From Moraxella sp. K1664 (GTDB taxonomy: Bacteria; Pseudomonadota; Gammaproteobacteria; Pseudomonadales; Moraxellaceae), in contig NZ_CP155576.1 in assembly GCF_039693965.1 (NCBI RefSeq), positions 558,001-622,000 of the forward strand: DNA of 64,000 nt. Direction: 5' to 3'. Both the position numbers and the translations under genes were made by a program. Under the pieces are notes generated by a model. That model had not been told where the DNA came from, made no database searches, and saw only the letters and a program-made list of their open reading frames with translations. Of the stretch, positions 17,099-26,945 are shown one piece after another. Every line of letters starts with the position of its first letter. Within the stretch, counting starts at the first letter, position 1.

Positions 17099-17578
17099 GT
17101 GTCTTTAAAACCCATAATTAAAGGCTTGCAAATCATCATTGGGCTAGTTGTTGCTAGCCTATTCTGGTGGCAGATGTGGCAAGGCAGTCCCTACAAAATA
17201 CCTTATACTTATAAGAATTGGGACGAGTTGCAACAACGTTATATGATATTGATGACGGATATTTTGGCGGACGAGATGCAACCTGACGACATACAGATTT
17301 ATAACCGTCGAGGCGGTACTGTTTACCGTCAAGCCATTTATCATCATTATGACCAAGCAATGATTGACCGCATGGCACAAAATGCCATTAAGCAAGGGTG
17401 GGAGCCTATGCCGAGCGATTTTTATCAAAATGCAGTATTTCATGCGTGCAAAGATGAAATTGGTTTGGTGATGTTATCAGATACCAAACTTTATGTTCAG
17501 ACGTATTGGTATAAGACAGGAATTTGTGAACGATTATTCATAAAAACCCAGTACGATAATAACTCTCAATCCCAATAG
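17099..17578 (+). CDS. Hypothetical membrane-anchored protein
   Basis: 159 residues from a GTG at 17099 preceded by AAAGGCG. One N-terminal hydrophobic segment (IIIGLVVASLFWWQM, about residues 10-25) would anchor the protein, with the rest outside the cytoplasm. Two cysteines lie in the C-terminal third (FHACKDEIG, TGICERLF) and could form a disulfide. No family recognised. Divergent from engB with 77 bases between starts. Confidence 0.6.
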   Translation: MSLKPIIKGLQIIIGLVVASLFWWQMWQGSPYKIPYTYKNWDELQQRYMILMTDILADEMQPDDIQIYNRRGGTVYRQAIYHHYDQAMIDRMAQNAIKQGWEPMPSDFYQNAVFHACKDEIGLVMLSDTKLYVQTYWYKTGICERLFIKTQYDNNSQSQ

Positions 17579-17683
17579 TTACCAAATATCCCTTGCAACT
17601 TGGCAAAAAACTTGCATAATAAAAGCATCAGAGAAAACAGTTATTCTCACATTTATCCCAAATTATCCTTAATGGGAGTTATT

Positions 17684-17980
17684 ATGTCAAAATTATTACA
17701 AATAGCCATTGCCAGCCTTGCCCTAGTCGCCACAGGTGTAAGCCATGCCGATGTCGCCACCACTTATCAAAAAACCTGTGCCACCTGCCATGATAGCGGT
17801 GCCTTAAACGCCCCCAAAAAAGGCGACAAAGCCACATGGGACAAGCTAAAAGCCCAAAAAGGCATGGACACCTTGGTCAAAAACACCAAAAAAGGCATGC
17901 CCCAAATGCCTGCCAAGGGCTTGTGCCAGTCGTGTAGCGATGATGAGTTTCGGGCATTGATTGAGTATATGGCAAAATAA
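17684..17980 (+). CDS. Cytochrome c5-type monoheme c-cytochrome
   Basis: From ATG 17684 (MSKLLQIAIASLALVATGVSHA, a signal peptide) the product is 98 residues. One heme motif CATCH follows directly after the signal, and the axial Met is probably in GMPQMPAKG. The CQSC pair near the C-terminus is the extra disulfide typical of cytochrome c5. It would be a periplasmic electron carrier to terminal oxidases. Confidence 0.85.
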   Translation: MSKLLQIAIASLALVATGVSHADVATTYQKTCATCHDSGALNAPKKGDKATWDKLKAQKGMDTLVKNTKKGMPQMPAKGLCQSCSDDEFRALIEYMAK

Positions 17981-18241
17981 TGGCGTATGGCAAATCCAAA
18001 ATGTGGTAGTGATTGGCATGGGCTTGCTTAAAAAACAAACAATTTTTACCCAAAACAGACAAATATTGCCAAAATTTTTATCTTTTTAAAAAAAATATTG
18101 CCAAAACCACAATTTTTGTAGGAAAATTTAGCGAAGTCTTGCTATAATAAGCAAGATTTACCAATTTGACTTTTAAAAGCCAAATAAAAATATACAAAAC
18201 CCAAGACACGGGGACTGCCCCGAAGTTAGTAGGAAATTGTT

Positions 18242-18940
18242 ATGAAAGCCATGAATTTGTCAGCCAAAGCCATGCTAGCTAAAACGTTGCTTGCCACAGG
18301 GTTTGGTTTTATCGCCCTAAATGCCCATGCCGTGGCTGTTCCTGAGTTTAATATTGAAGCAGGTAAAGCCATTGTTGAAGCCAACTGTGCCGCTTGCCAC
18401 GGTGCGGACGGCGTTTCGGTTGCCCCTGCTCAGCCAAACTTAGGCGGTCAAAATATCAAATATCTATACAAGCAATTGGTGGATTTTAAAACAGGTGCCA
18501 GAAAAAATGGCATCATGGAAGCACAGTTGGTTGGTTTTACCCAACAAGACCTAGCCAACGTGGCAGGCTACTATGCCAGTCAAGCTCCGTGGCTACCCGG
18601 CTATGGCAACAAAGCCACAAATGCTGCCGCCCAAAAGCTCTATCTAGGTGGCGATAAGAGCCGTGGCATTATCCCTTGTGCAGGGTGCCATGACCCTAAG
18701 GGTGCAGGCAATGATTGGGCGGCATTCCCACGCATTGGCGGTCAGCACGCAACTTATATCTCAACTCAGCTAAAACTGTTCCGTGCCGCCGGTCGTGAAG
18801 ACGAAGGGCTACTTGCCGAGCAAGTGCGTACCAACGACTCTGCCAAAAAAGACGAAAAAGGCATGATGCAAATCGTGGCAGCCAAGCTGTCTGACAAAGA
18901 CATCAAAATGTTGTCCGAATTTATCAGTGCCGTTCACTGA
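18242..18940 (+). CDS. Diheme cytochrome c4
   Basis: 232 residues: a signal peptide (to about residue 30, ending NAHAVA), then two cytochrome c domains with CAACH (near residue 51) and CAGCH (near residue 143). Each domain has the GGQ motif (LGGQNIKYLYKQL, IGGQHATYISTQL) characteristic of c4. c4 passes electrons from the bc1 complex to cbb3 oxidase. It has its own 260-base upstream region and is followed by a hairpin. Confidence 0.9.
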   Translation: MKAMNLSAKAMLAKTLLATGFGFIALNAHAVAVPEFNIEAGKAIVEANCAACHGADGVSVAPAQPNLGGQNIKYLYKQLVDFKTGARKNGIMEAQLVGFTQQDLANVAGYYASQAPWLPGYGNKATNAAAQKLYLGGDKSRGIIPCAGCHDPKGAGNDWAAFPRIGGQHATYISTQLKLFRAAGREDEGLLAEQVRTNDSAKKDEKGMMQIVAAKLSDKDIKMLSEFISAVH

Positions 18941-18967
18941 TTTGTCGGTTTTAGACCTGTATTTTAC

Positions 18968-18991
18968 AAAACCCCTTGATTGGGGTTTTGT
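18968..18991 (+). terminator. Hairpin terminator after cytochrome c4
   Basis: Stem AAAACCCC (18968-18975) with GGGGTTTT (18982-18989) 28 bases past the c4 stop. The T tract is short, so termination may be partial. Confidence 0.6.
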
Positions 18992-19035
18992 CGTTCATTA
19001 AATTTTTATCACACCCCAACCGTCCAGAGTTTACT

Positions 19036-20130
19036 ATGTTATCTCGTTATACTGTGTTTTTTGTGGCATCTGCCCTGCCACTGTTGTTCGCTCATCAGAT
19101 TGCCCCGAGCATGGCTCATGAGTTGGACTTTTGGCTGTTGTGGGTGGTGGCGATGCTTGTGGTGGGCTTGCCGGTGTTATTTGCCGAATTTGCCTTATCT
19201 GCTCGCAGTGGCGATAATGTATGGCTTGGCATGCAAAAGCTCACTCGTGAAGCTGATGCCAAGATGACATGGCGAGCCTTTGCAGGGTTGTCGGTATTGG
19301 TGGCACTGCTTATTAGTGCAACGATGACCGCACGCATTGGGGCAGGACTTCATCAGCACCTACCCCAACTTAATCTTAGTGTGCCAAGCATTGGGCTTAG
19401 TGCAGGGGCGATGATTATTGCCTTGATTTTAAGTCTGTTAAAGACTCGTCCACTCATGATTGGCGTGGCATTGGTGATTGTCGGTGGGCTTATCTCGCTC
19501 TTTGATGGTGGTCTAGCTAGCGGTGTGAGCGTGCCGACCATGACCGCTGTGTCATTGTCCGAGTGGGCAAGAGCGGTGTCTTTGGCACTGCTCTCGGTGG
19601 GCGTGGGTACAGGGTTATATTGGTTTACCGGTGGTAGGCTTGCCGAGCAGACGATGAGCCAAACCCACAAAAAACCCCTAACAGGACTGATATTACCGAT
19701 TTGGCTTACCCAACTTATCTTTGGGGCGTTTGCCCTGCTGGTGGGTAGTGCTTTTGTTACACCCAACGCCTTTGTGGTGTCTAGTATCGGTATGCTCCTG
19801 ATTTCGGCGTTTTTGTTGTATTATGCCATTGGACAATTAAAAGTGCGGTTTGGGCTAATTAATGGCGTGGCAATGGGGGTATCACTGGCGATGATACTCT
19901 CTGCCCTGCCTGTGGGTGTGGGGCTAAACATATTGCTACTGGTGAGCTTGGTGGCGGTGGTCGTGCTGTCAGCATTTTCAGGTTTTGCCATGAAAATCAG
20001 TCATTTACGCAAAACCTTTAATTTTAAAAGTGAAGGGCGTTATAACATCTGGCGAGTGCTGGTGCGTATCGGCGTACCACTTGCCATTCTCCTAGCGGTC
20101 ATCGGTTGGGTGATGTCATGGCTATCCTAA
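19036..20130 (+). CDS. Polytopic membrane protein, sodium:neurotransmitter symporter-like
   Basis: From ATG 19036 (MLSRYTVFF) about 364 residues with nine to ten hydrophobic helices. The segment VVGLPVLFAEFALSARSG resembles the SNF transporter region (GLPxxxxExxLGxRS), and the end has IWRVLVRIGVPLAILLAVIGW. It is shorter than true SNF symporters (440 or more residues) and lacks a clear first unwound helix, so this is a diverged or reduced relative. Substrate unknown. Its 3' end overlaps rnfH. Confidence 0.55.
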   Translation: MLSRYTVFFVASALPLLFAHQIAPSMAHELDFWLLWVVAMLVVGLPVLFAEFALSARSGDNVWLGMQKLTREADAKMTWRAFAGLSVLVALLISATMTARIGAGLHQHLPQLNLSVPSIGLSAGAMIIALILSLLKTRPLMIGVALVIVGGLISLFDGGLASGVSVPTMTAVSLSEWARAVSLALLSVGVGTGLYWFTGGRLAEQTMSQTHKKPLTGLILPIWLTQLIFGAFALLVGSAFVTPNAFVVSSIGMLLISAFLLYYAIGQLKVRFGLINGVAMGVSLAMILSALPVGVGLNILLLVSLVAVVVLSAFSGFAMKISHLRKTFNFKSEGRYNIWRVLVRIGVPLAILLAVIGWVMSWLS

Positions 20131-20465
20131 GGATAAGTTTGGCATATGCCGACAAGGACAATCAGTATTATCAAGAATTAGAAGTACCCACGCACACCAC
20201 GATATATCAAGCCTTACAATCATCAGGGTGGCTAGATTTACCCCATTTGGCAGAATTTGCCCTGTGGTGTCATGCCAACCGTGAGCATGAACCCAATCAT
20301 AAAGCGTGGTATGTGGGTATTTATAGCCAAAAAAAACGCCTAGATACGGTGTTATCAGACGGCGATAGGATTGAGATTTATCGCCCTTTATCCTATGACC
20401 CGATGTCCAGACGCAAAACCAAATCCAAAGTCCGCCTAAAAAAGCTCGGCTATCGTCCGTTATAG
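20118..20465 (+). CDS. rnfH: RnfH-family ubiquitin-like protein
   Basis: A 115-residue small beta-grasp protein of the RnfH (UPF0125) family. Family features: ISLAYADKDNQYYQELEVP at the start, TIYQALQSSG, VGIYSQKKRLDTVLSDGDRIEIYRPL and the basic tail DPMSRRKTKSKVR. ATG 20118 lies inside the end of the upstream membrane gene. Function poorly known; in many genomes it is near bamE, which lies here in convergent orientation. Confidence 0.88.
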   Translation: MAILRISLAYADKDNQYYQELEVPTHTTIYQALQSSGWLDLPHLAEFALWCHANREHEPNHKAWYVGIYSQKKRLDTVLSDGDRIEIYRPLSYDPMSRRKTKSKVRLKKLGYRPL

Positions 20466-20499
20466 CATTGTTGAATGACGATATTTTAAAAACCACACC

Positions 20500-20536
20500 A
20501 AAAATCAGGCAAAACACCCTGCTTTGCCTGATTTTT
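20500..20536. terminator. Bidirectional terminator between rnfH and bamE
   Basis: A 14-bp perfect stem, AAAAATCAGGCAAA (20500-20513) with TTTGCCTGATTTTT (20523-20536), between convergent genes; A- and T-rich sides let it work in both directions. Confidence 0.85.
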
Positions 20537-20557
20537 ATCTGATGGTACAATAATTAA

Positions 20558-20941
20558 TTACTGATTTCTTCTTGGCAGTGATTCACGCCCTGCGATACGC
20601 ACCACACGCCCATTTTCAAAAAAGATAGACAGGTAATGACTGGCGTTTTTGATGTCTTTTTTGTCGGCACGCTTGCCGTCTGTGCCTGCGGTGTAGTCAT
20701 ACAGATAGTCAAAGCGGTTCGGGTTTAGCGTGTCTCTCATGGCAGGGCTACCCAGCAGATAAGTCACTTGGTCAGCGGTCATGCCCACTTGCACCTGCGA
20801 TGCCTGAGCGGACGTGATGGGCGTGCCTTGGGGCAAATCAATGGTATACACACGAAACACCGAACAGCCTGACAATGCCAATGTGCCAATCAGTGCCAAC
20901 GCCATGAATTTAGGGACAAATGTTTGCGATAGGGTCATCAT
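20558..20941 (-). CDS. bamE: Outer-membrane assembly lipoprotein BamE
   Basis: 127-residue SmpA/OmlA-domain lipoprotein of the BAM complex. Signal peptide with lipobox LSGC (ALIGTLALSGCS, Cys near residue 26), then the BamE fold with QGTPITSAQASQVQVGMTADQVTYLLGSP and the RFDYLYDY strand. It sits on the inner face of the outer membrane and helps BamA fold beta-barrels. Two start codons, ATG ATG; either works. Confidence 0.92.
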   Translation of the reverse strand: MMTLSQTFVPKFMALALIGTLALSGCSVFRVYTIDLPQGTPITSAQASQVQVGMTADQVTYLLGSPAMRDTLNPNRFDYLYDYTAGTDGKRADKKDIKNASHYLSIFFENGRVVRIAGRESLPRRNQ

Positions 20942-20991
20942 ATACTCTCATCTTTATAAATAATCGCCATATTAAACGCAAGTGCAAAAAT

Positions 20992-21939
20992 ATGCAAGTT
21001 TTTTATGACGCCCTACCCCCAAAAGCCGACTACCCAAAGTTTACAAAATATGCTATGCTCACGATGATTTTACCGCCTGTTGATGTCATCATGTCCGACT
21101 TTTTACACGATTTTGCCACCATTGACCCGTCCACCCCTTGGTTTGCCCCTTATGTGTCCATTCATCAGGCATTTGCTGGCCACCCTGCCCTGCCCCTTTT
21201 TGAGTGGTTAAACGGCTATTTTGCCGACAATGATATTCGCCTAAAAAATCACCAAGGCTACCCCCTAGCCTTTACCCACCAAAACGACCTAGAACACGGC
21301 ACAGCATACGAAACCCACATCGGGCAACACCACAAAATCCCAACCCGTGATAATCTACACGACTGGTTTGGGGCGTGCGTGTGGTCGGTTTTTCCCCATA
21401 CCAAATCGCTATTGAACGCCAAACATCTCGCCCACATGGACGACAACCACACCGCCAACGGACGTAACCGTGTGCGAGATACCATTACCGTATTTGATGA
21501 AAATGGGGCGATACTGGTGGTCGCCGATGATGAGATTGGCACCGCCATTGGGCAAGCCTTGGTGGGTTTTGATTGGCAAACGTGCTTGGTGGATAACCGT
21601 GAATATTGGGCGGATTGTCATCATGACAATAACAAAAAAGCCAAAGTTTTTATATTCGGTCATGCGTTATTAGAACAATTGATTAATCCCTTTAAATCCT
21701 TATGTAGCCATACCGTGATTATCAAAGTCCATTCATCATTTTTTACAAAACCGCTCAATGAACAATTAGCCATGTTGGATAATCAATTATCACATTATTT
21801 AAATGACTTTTTAAAAGATGATATTACCCCACGCCAATTAAATCCCTTACCGATATTGGGCGTGCCGTATTTTTGGGATAATGCCGACCCTGCCTTTTAT
21901 GATGACCCTTTTGTATTTAGAAAAGGGCGGAGAAAATAG
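20992..21939 (+). CDS. DUF3025 domain protein
   Basis: About 315 residues from ATG 20992 (MQVFYDALPP). The segments PLFEWLNGYF, YETHIGQHHKIPTRDNLHDWFGACVWSVFP (split here only by wording) and KSLLNAKHLAHM match the DUF3025 pattern, as does the ending LPILGVPYFWDNADPAFYDDPFVFR. Function unknown, probably cytoplasmic. It is divergent from bamE with 50 bases between starts. Confidence 0.8.
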   Translation: MQVFYDALPPKADYPKFTKYAMLTMILPPVDVIMSDFLHDFATIDPSTPWFAPYVSIHQAFAGHPALPLFEWLNGYFADNDIRLKNHQGYPLAFTHQNDLEHGTAYETHIGQHHKIPTRDNLHDWFGACVWSVFPHTKSLLNAKHLAHMDDNHTANGRNRVRDTITVFDENGAILVVADDEIGTAIGQALVGFDWQTCLVDNREYWADCHHDNNKKAKVFIFGHALLEQLINPFKSLCSHTVIIKVHSSFFTKPLNEQLAMLDNQLSHYLNDFLKDDITPRQLNPLPILGVPYFWDNADPAFYDDPFVFRKGRRK

Positions 21940-22020
21940 TTTTTTAAAATAAATTTAAAATAAAATCACTCCATAAAACCCAATCATTTATCACACTCAT
22001 ATAACCATATTGGAAAAACC

Positions 22021-22467
22021 ATGTATAAAATTGCCTTGATTTTACATTTATTCGGAGCCAGCATTTGGGTGGGTGGGCATTTATACCTGCTTATCCGCCT
22101 AATGCCTAATTTTATCCGTCACAATGACGTGGCAGGATTTTTAGCCTTTGAAAAAAGCTATGAACCTTTGGGCATGACCGCCCTAGCTGTGCAAGTGGTG
22201 ACAGGCTTTTATATGCTAACGACCCTGCTACCCCCAGCACTTTGGGGGCAAAACATGGGCATGCTGACCGCACTCATTCATGGCAAATTAACATGGCTTG
22301 GTTTGACGATATTGACCGCCTTGCACGCCCGTTTTAGAGTGGTTAAAAAGCTAGAAAATGGCACGCACGATAATAATACCCTAAAAGTTATGGGTATTCA
22401 TGTGGGGCTGATTTGTCTGTGGAGCGTGGCATTTGTCATCAATGGGGCATTTTTCCGTTTTGGATGA
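22021..22467 (+). CDS. CopD-like four-helix membrane protein
   Basis: 148 residues with four hydrophobic helices. It starts MYKIALILHLFGASIWVGGHL, the CopD-type first helix with a His and a GG turn, and has further membrane histidines (ALIHGKLTWLG, HVGLICLW). The family includes copper-transport and heme-related membrane proteins, but the substrate cannot be read from sequence. It is not close enough to nqrA (430 bases) to be one operon. Confidence 0.65.
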   Translation: MYKIALILHLFGASIWVGGHLYLLIRLMPNFIRHNDVAGFLAFEKSYEPLGMTALAVQVVTGFYMLTTLLPPALWGQNMGMLTALIHGKLTWLGLTILTALHARFRVVKKLENGTHDNNTLKVMGIHVGLICLWSVAFVINGAFFRFG

Positions 22468-22610
22468 TATTTTTATAAACAATAATCATTTATAAAATCA
22501 CGCCCCGTCTTATCTCACATCTTTTTGACATAATCATGACAATCAACCAGTTATCCTTATATTTCCTTAATATTTCTCAAAAATTTCTGTAAATTTATCA
22601 AAGTTTAGCG

Positions 22611-22616
22611 TATAAT
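22611..22616 (+). promoter_or_regulatory. -10 box of the nqr operon
   Basis: A perfect TATAAT at 22611-22616; the -35 side is poor (TGTAAA at 17 bp). It would place the nqrA start codon after an unusually long leader of about 275 nucleotides. Confidence 0.5.
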
Positions 22617-22898
22617 AGATAAGATTTTCATGCCTAATTTGGGCAAGAGAACGATTGTTAGGACGTGTTAAACGTGATGATGTTACGGTCATGAACAGTG
22701 ATTTGTTTTGATTTGTCAAGTCTTATTCATCCACATTTTAATTAACACGCCCTAAACGTTCATCAAAACAGGTAGCCAGTCGCCACTGTAACTACAAGCA
22801 TTAACGTGTTGTTAAGGAGTTTAAGGTCAGCGTTAAAGCTCTCGTGTGTACCAACAGGAGTCTGGTATGGTCATTTCACTCAGAGTGAGTATCCGCTT
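22617..22898 (+). other. Long nqrA leader with MITE-like hairpin
   Basis: A 280-base stretch before nqrA. The first half holds an inverted-repeat element (22659-22754). The second half contains GTCGCCACTGTAACT (22779-22793) and ACCAACAGGAGTCTGGT (22850-22866, arms ACCA/TGGT) and ends in the small inverted pair CACTCAGAGTGAG just before the weak ribosome site. This may be a structured 5' UTR, but no known riboswitch class fits it well. Confidence 0.35.
22659..22754. repeat. Small TA-ended inverted-repeat element (MITE family R, short form)
   Basis: Ends TAGGACGTGTTAA (22659) and TTAACACGCCCTA (22754) are imperfect inverted repeats matching the termini of the larger elements at 28888, 56906 and 58295. 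It is 96 bp, within the nqr leader, and the interior bears no clear likeness to the larger copies. A transcript would fold it as a long hairpin. Confidence 0.5.
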
Positions 22899-24239
22899 AT
22901 GATTACCATAAAAAAGGGGTTGGATTTGCCTATCACGGGCGAGCCAACCAAAGAGATTAGCGAACACACACCTACTCATGTCGCCCTTATCGGTTATGAT
23001 TACATCGGTATGCGTCCGACCATGCACGTCAAGGAAGGCGATACGGTCGCCAAAGGACAGGTGGTGTTTGAAGACAAAAAGCGTCTGGGGGTCAAATATA
23101 CCGCCCCTGCATCGGGCAAGGTCATCGCCATCAACCGTGGCGAGCGACGTGTGTTTGAGAGCCTGGTCATCGAAGTCGCCCAAGGCGATGAGATTGGCTT
23201 TAAAGCCCACGCCAAAGACAGCCTTGCCAAGCTATCTCGTGAAGAAGTGGTCGCCCAGCTTAACGACGCTGGCGAATGGACAGCGTTTCGCACCCGTCCG
23301 TTTAGCCGTACCCCCGAGCTTGACAGCACGCCGTCAGCGATTTTTGTCACCGCAACCGACACCAACCCCTTATGTGCCGACCCTGCCGATATCATCAATG
23401 CCAATATTGATGATTTTAACAGCGGTCTTGTCGTCATCTCTATCCTATCGCCAAAGACGCTTGTCTGTCATGGCAAAACCGCCCCAACCAAAGCCACCAA
23501 TGTCGCAGGCAGTGTTGAATACCACGGTTTTGACGGCGTTCACCCTGCTGGCAACGCAGGCACGCACATTCACTTTTTGCACCCCTTGGCTCGTGGCGTA
23601 ACCGTGTGGACGATTGGCTATCAAGACGTGATTGCCATCGGCAAGCTCTTTACCACAGGTAAAATTCACACCGAACGCACCATCAGCCTAGCTGGCACGG
23701 TCGTCAAAAACCCACGCCTTATCAAGACTCATCGTGGGGCGGATTTGAACGCCTTGACCAATGGCGAGCTTAACGGCAATGACAACCGCATCATCTCAGG
23801 GTCGGTGCTGTCAGGTCGCAAGGCAAGCGGTGCGGTGGCGTATCTGGGTCGTTTTCACAATCAAGTCTCGGTGCTAGTCGAAGGTCGTGAACGCCCTGCC
23901 ATGCACTTTTTTACCTTAGGTGCGAACCGTTTTTCAACGTTACCGATTTATATCTCTCAGTTTGTCAAAGGCAAAAAATACGCCTTTACCACCACAACCA
24001 ACGGCTCACCCCGTGCCATGGTGCCAATCGGTTCATTTGAAACCGTCATGCCCCAAGACTACCTACCCACTCAGCTACTTCGCTCACTCATCGTTGGCGA
24101 CATTGTAGAAGCGGTGGAGCTTGGTGCGTTGGAGCTTGACGAAGAAGATTTGGCACTTTGCACCTTTGTATCGCCCGGTAAATATGAGTTTGGCGATATT
24201 TTGCGTGATAACTTGACCCGTATTGAGCAGGAAGGCTAA
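22899..24239 (+). CDS. nqrA: Na+-translocating NADH:quinone reductase subunit A
   Basis: NqrA, the peripheral quinone-associated subunit of the sodium-pumping NADH dehydrogenase. From ATG 22899 (MITIKKGLDLPITGEP) 446 residues, the normal length; an upstream in-frame extension is not family-like. Motifs include VKEGDTVAKGQVVFEDKK, HPAGNAGTHIHFLHP and the C-terminal YEFGDILRDNLTRIE. It leads a tight six-gene operon; nqrB begins 3 bases after its stop. Confidence 0.95.
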   Translation: MITIKKGLDLPITGEPTKEISEHTPTHVALIGYDYIGMRPTMHVKEGDTVAKGQVVFEDKKRLGVKYTAPASGKVIAINRGERRVFESLVIEVAQGDEIGFKAHAKDSLAKLSREEVVAQLNDAGEWTAFRTRPFSRTPELDSTPSAIFVTATDTNPLCADPADIINANIDDFNSGLVVISILSPKTLVCHGKTAPTKATNVAGSVEYHGFDGVHPAGNAGTHIHFLHPLARGVTVWTIGYQDVIAIGKLFTTGKIHTERTISLAGTVVKNPRLIKTHRGADLNALTNGELNGNDNRIISGSVLSGRKASGAVAYLGRFHNQVSVLVEGRERPAMHFFTLGANRFSTLPIYISQFVKGKKYAFTTTTNGSPRAMVPIGSFETVMPQDYLPTQLLRSLIVGDIVEAVELGALELDEEDLALCTFVSPGKYEFGDILRDNLTRIEQEG

Positions 24240-24242
24240 ACG

Positions 24243-25493
24243 ATGAAATTTATTCACAATATCTTTGACCGTATGGAGCCGTCCTTTACCAAAGGTGGCA
24301 AATACGAAAAATATTATGCTGTTTTTGAGATGTTTGACACATTTTTTCGTCAGCCAAGCTCACAAACATACAGTGCGTCCCATGTCCGTGACGGTATCGA
24401 CCTAAAACGCATGATGATTACCGTGTGGCTCTGTACTTTCCCTGCCATGTTTTGGGGGATGTACAATGTCGGCTTTCAAGCCCTAAATGCCATACAGCAT
24501 TTTGGCATTGACCCGACAGGCTGGCGTACTGTCATCACAGGCATGGTAGGCTATGACCCGAACAGCATCCTAGCATGTATGGTCTATGGTGCCATGCAGT
24601 TTTTGCCCATTTATATCGTCACCTTTGCGGTCGGTATCTTGTGGGAGATTATCTTTGCCGTGGTGCGTGGACACGAAGTAAACGAAGGTTTCTTTGTAAC
24701 GTCTGTGCTGTTCGCTCTATCGCTACCACCTGATATTCCACTGTGGCAAGTTGCCCTAGGTATCAGCTTTGGTGTGGTCGTGGCAAAAGAAGTCTTTGGC
24801 GGTACAGGCAAGAACTTTCTCAACCCCGCCTTGGCAGGTCGTGCGTTCTTGTACTTTGCCTACCCTGCCTACATCTCAGGCGATGCGGTGTGGACGGCTG
24901 TCAAAGGTCTAAATAACGTGGACGGTTATAGCGGTGCTACCCCACTAGGTCAAGCTGCCGCAGGTGTGCCGTCTAATGCCTTTGCAGACGCTTATGGTCA
25001 GACCATCTCTTGGGGTCAAGCCTTTTTGGGCAACATGCAAGGCTCTATCGGCGAAGTCTCAACCCTTGCCATCCTTATCGGTGGTGCGGTACTGATGTAC
25101 ACCAGAATCGCCAGCTGGCGTGTGGTTGCCGGTGCTGTCATCGGTCTTGTGGTGACTGCCTTTATCTTTAACATGATTGGCTCTGAGACCAACCCAATGA
25201 TGAGCCTAGCTCCACATTGGCATTTGGTCATCGGTGGCTTTATGTTCGGTGCGGTCTTTATGGCAACTGACCCTGTCTCTGCCGCCCACACCAATACAGG
25301 TCGCTGGTGCTATGGTCTGCTTATCGGCTTCATGACGGTGGTTATCCGTGTGATAAACCCTGCCTTCCCAGAAGGTATCATGCTTGCCATCTTGTTTGCC
25401 AACCTATTTGCACCGCTATTTGACTACTTTGTCAAACAAGCCAACATCAAACGTCAAACAGCACGGAGACTAGCTCATGTCAGCCAAAAATAG
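24243..25493 (+). CDS. nqrB: Na+-NQR subunit B
   Basis: 416-residue membrane subunit with about ten helices. It carries covalent FMN on the threonine of the SGAT motif ([12 protein letters not shown], about residues 228-239) and binds riboflavin and quinone; it forms much of the sodium path. [23 protein letters not shown] is the conserved core. It overlaps nqrC by 17 bases. Confidence 0.96.
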   Translation: MKFIHNIFDRMEPSFTKGGKYEKYYAVFEMFDTFFRQPSSQTYSASHVRDGIDLKRMMITVWLCTFPAMFWGMYNVGFQALNAIQHFGIDPTGWRTVITGMVGYDPNSILACMVYGAMQFLPIYIVTFAVGILWEIIFAVVRGHEVNEGFFVTSVLFALSLPPDIPLWQVALGISFGVVVAKEVFGGTGKNFLNPALAGRAFLYFAYPAYISGDAVWTAVKGLNNVDGYSGATPLGQAAAGVPSNAFADAYGQTISWGQAFLGNMQGSIGEVSTLAILIGGAVLMYTRIASWRVVAGAVIGLVVTAFIFNMIGSETNPMMSLAPHWHLVIGGFMFGAVFMATDPVSAAHTNTGRWCYGLLIGFMTVVIRVINPAFPEGIMLAILFANLFAPLFDYFVKQANIKRQTARRLAHVSQK

Positions 25494-26283
25494 TAATGTT
25501 ACAACCCTTGTAACCGCTTTGGTGCTGTGCCTTGTCTGTTCGGTCATGGTGTCAGCCGTTGCGGTGGGTCTAAAACCCAAACAAATCGCCAACAGCACGC
25601 TTGATTTTAACAAAAACGTGCTCATCGCCACAGGTAAATTCAACCCTGCTACCGACAATAACAGTGTGGTGGCAGAGCGTTTTTCTGATTTTGAAGTTAG
25701 GATGGTCAATCTTGATACGGGCACTTTTGCCACCGATGAAGAACTGACAGAGGCAGGCATCACAGACATCGCAAGCTATGATGTCGCCAAAGCCGCTCGC
25801 ACCCCCGCCCTTAGCACGCCCCTAGCAGATGACATCGCTGCCATCGGTGGCAAGCCTAAGTTTGGCAAAGTGTATCTGTCCAAAGATGCCAGCGGTCAGA
25901 TTGACATGATTGTCCTGCCGTTTCATGGGGCGGGTCTGTGGGGTCAAATCTATGGACTGCTTACCCTAGACAGCGACTTTAACACCATCAAAGGCGTGAA
26001 CTTCTACGAGCATAAAGAAACCCCCGGTCTGGGTTCTCGCATCACCGAAGAGCCATGGCGTGCTCAATGGGTGGACAAAAAAGTTCACAACGACAACGGC
26101 GATGTCATCATGGGTGTTGCCAAGGCAGGTACTGCCAGACCTGAGCAAGTGGACGGCATCAGTGGTGCAACCCTAACAGGTCGTGGCGTGCATAACATGG
26201 TTCAGTTTTGGCTGGGCAAAGATGGCTATCAGCCGTTTTTGGAAAACCTAAAAGCTGGCAAAGCTGACGGTACAGGAGCATAA
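25477..26283 (+). CDS. nqrC: Na+-NQR subunit C
   Basis: 268 residues: one N-terminal membrane helix ([21 protein letters not shown]) and a periplasmic FMN domain. The flavinylated threonine is in [17 protein letters not shown] (about residue 227), and [14 protein letters not shown] is conserved. The FMN is attached by ApbE, whose gene is not in this window. The start lies within the end of nqrB. Confidence 0.95.
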   Translation: MSAKNSNVTTLVTALVLCLVCSVMVSAVAVGLKPKQIANSTLDFNKNVLIATGKFNPATDNNSVVAERFSDFEVRMVNLDTGTFATDEELTEAGITDIASYDVAKAARTPALSTPLADDIAAIGGKPKFGKVYLSKDASGQIDMIVLPFHGAGLWGQIYGLLTLDSDFNTIKGVNFYEHKETPGLGSRITEEPWRAQWVDKKVHNDNGDVIMGVAKAGTARPEQVDGISGATLTGRGVHNMVQFWLGKDGYQPFLENLKAGKADGTGA

Positions 26284-26285
26284 TC

Positions 26286-26945
26286 ATGGCGGATACTCAG
26301 AAAATTTTAACCACGCCGATTTTTAATAACAACCCCATCGCACTACAAATCTTGGGCATTTGTTCGGCATTGGCGGTAACGACCAATGTCAAAAACGCCC
26401 TTGTCATGTGTATTGCTTTGACCTTGGTTACGGCGTTTTCTAGCTTTTTTATCTCAACCATTCGTAACAAAATCCCATCATCGATTCGTATCATCGTACA
26501 GATGGTGGTGATTGCATCACTGGTTATCGTGGTGGATCAAGTCCTAAAAGCCGTCGCTTATGACACCGCCAAATCGTTAGGTGCGTTCATCGGACTCATC
26601 ATCACCAACTGTATCGTCATGGGTCGTGCCGAAGCCTACGCCATGAGCAACCCACCCATTCCGAGCTTTATCGATGGTATCGGTAACGGTCTGGGCTACT
26701 CTGCGGTATTGATTTTTGTGGCAAGTATCCGTGAGATTATCGGTAACGGCAGTTGGTTTGATATCCAAATCCTAGAAAAAGCCACTGATGGTGGTTGGTA
26801 CATCCCGAACGGCTTGTTACTACTGCCCCCGTCATCATTCTTTGTCATCGCTCTGTTCATCGCCATCGTGCGTTTTTGGAAGCCCGAGCAACAAGAGCCT
26901 GCGGAGTTTGTCATCGCACAAAATTCCAAGGGGGAATCACACTAA
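26286..26945 (+). CDS. nqrD: Na+-NQR subunit D
   Basis: 219-residue integral membrane subunit with about six helices. Conserved pieces are [36 protein letters not shown] (the cysteine helps ligate the intramembrane 2Fe-2S centre shared with NqrE) and [13 protein letters not shown]. The stop overlaps the nqrE start by one base. Confidence 0.95.
   Translation: MADTQKILTTPIFNNNPIALQILGICSALAVTTNVKNALVMCIALTLVTAFSSFFISTIRNKIPSSIRIIVQMVVIASLVIVVDQVLKAVAYDTAKSLGAFIGLIITNCIVMGRAEAYAMSNPPIPSFIDGIGNGLGYSAVLIFVASIREIIGNGSWFDIQILEKATDGGWYIPNGLLLLPPSSFFVIALFIAIVRFWKPEQQEPAEFVIAQNSKGESH

Noticed and set aside
22770-22880. Cobalamin-riboswitch-like words (GCCACTGTAA, CAGGAG) in the nqr leader
   Set aside because: The order and spacing do not fit the class, the GGTGnAAnTCC part is missing, and the would-be B12 box is a poor match. 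nqr genes have no known B12 link.
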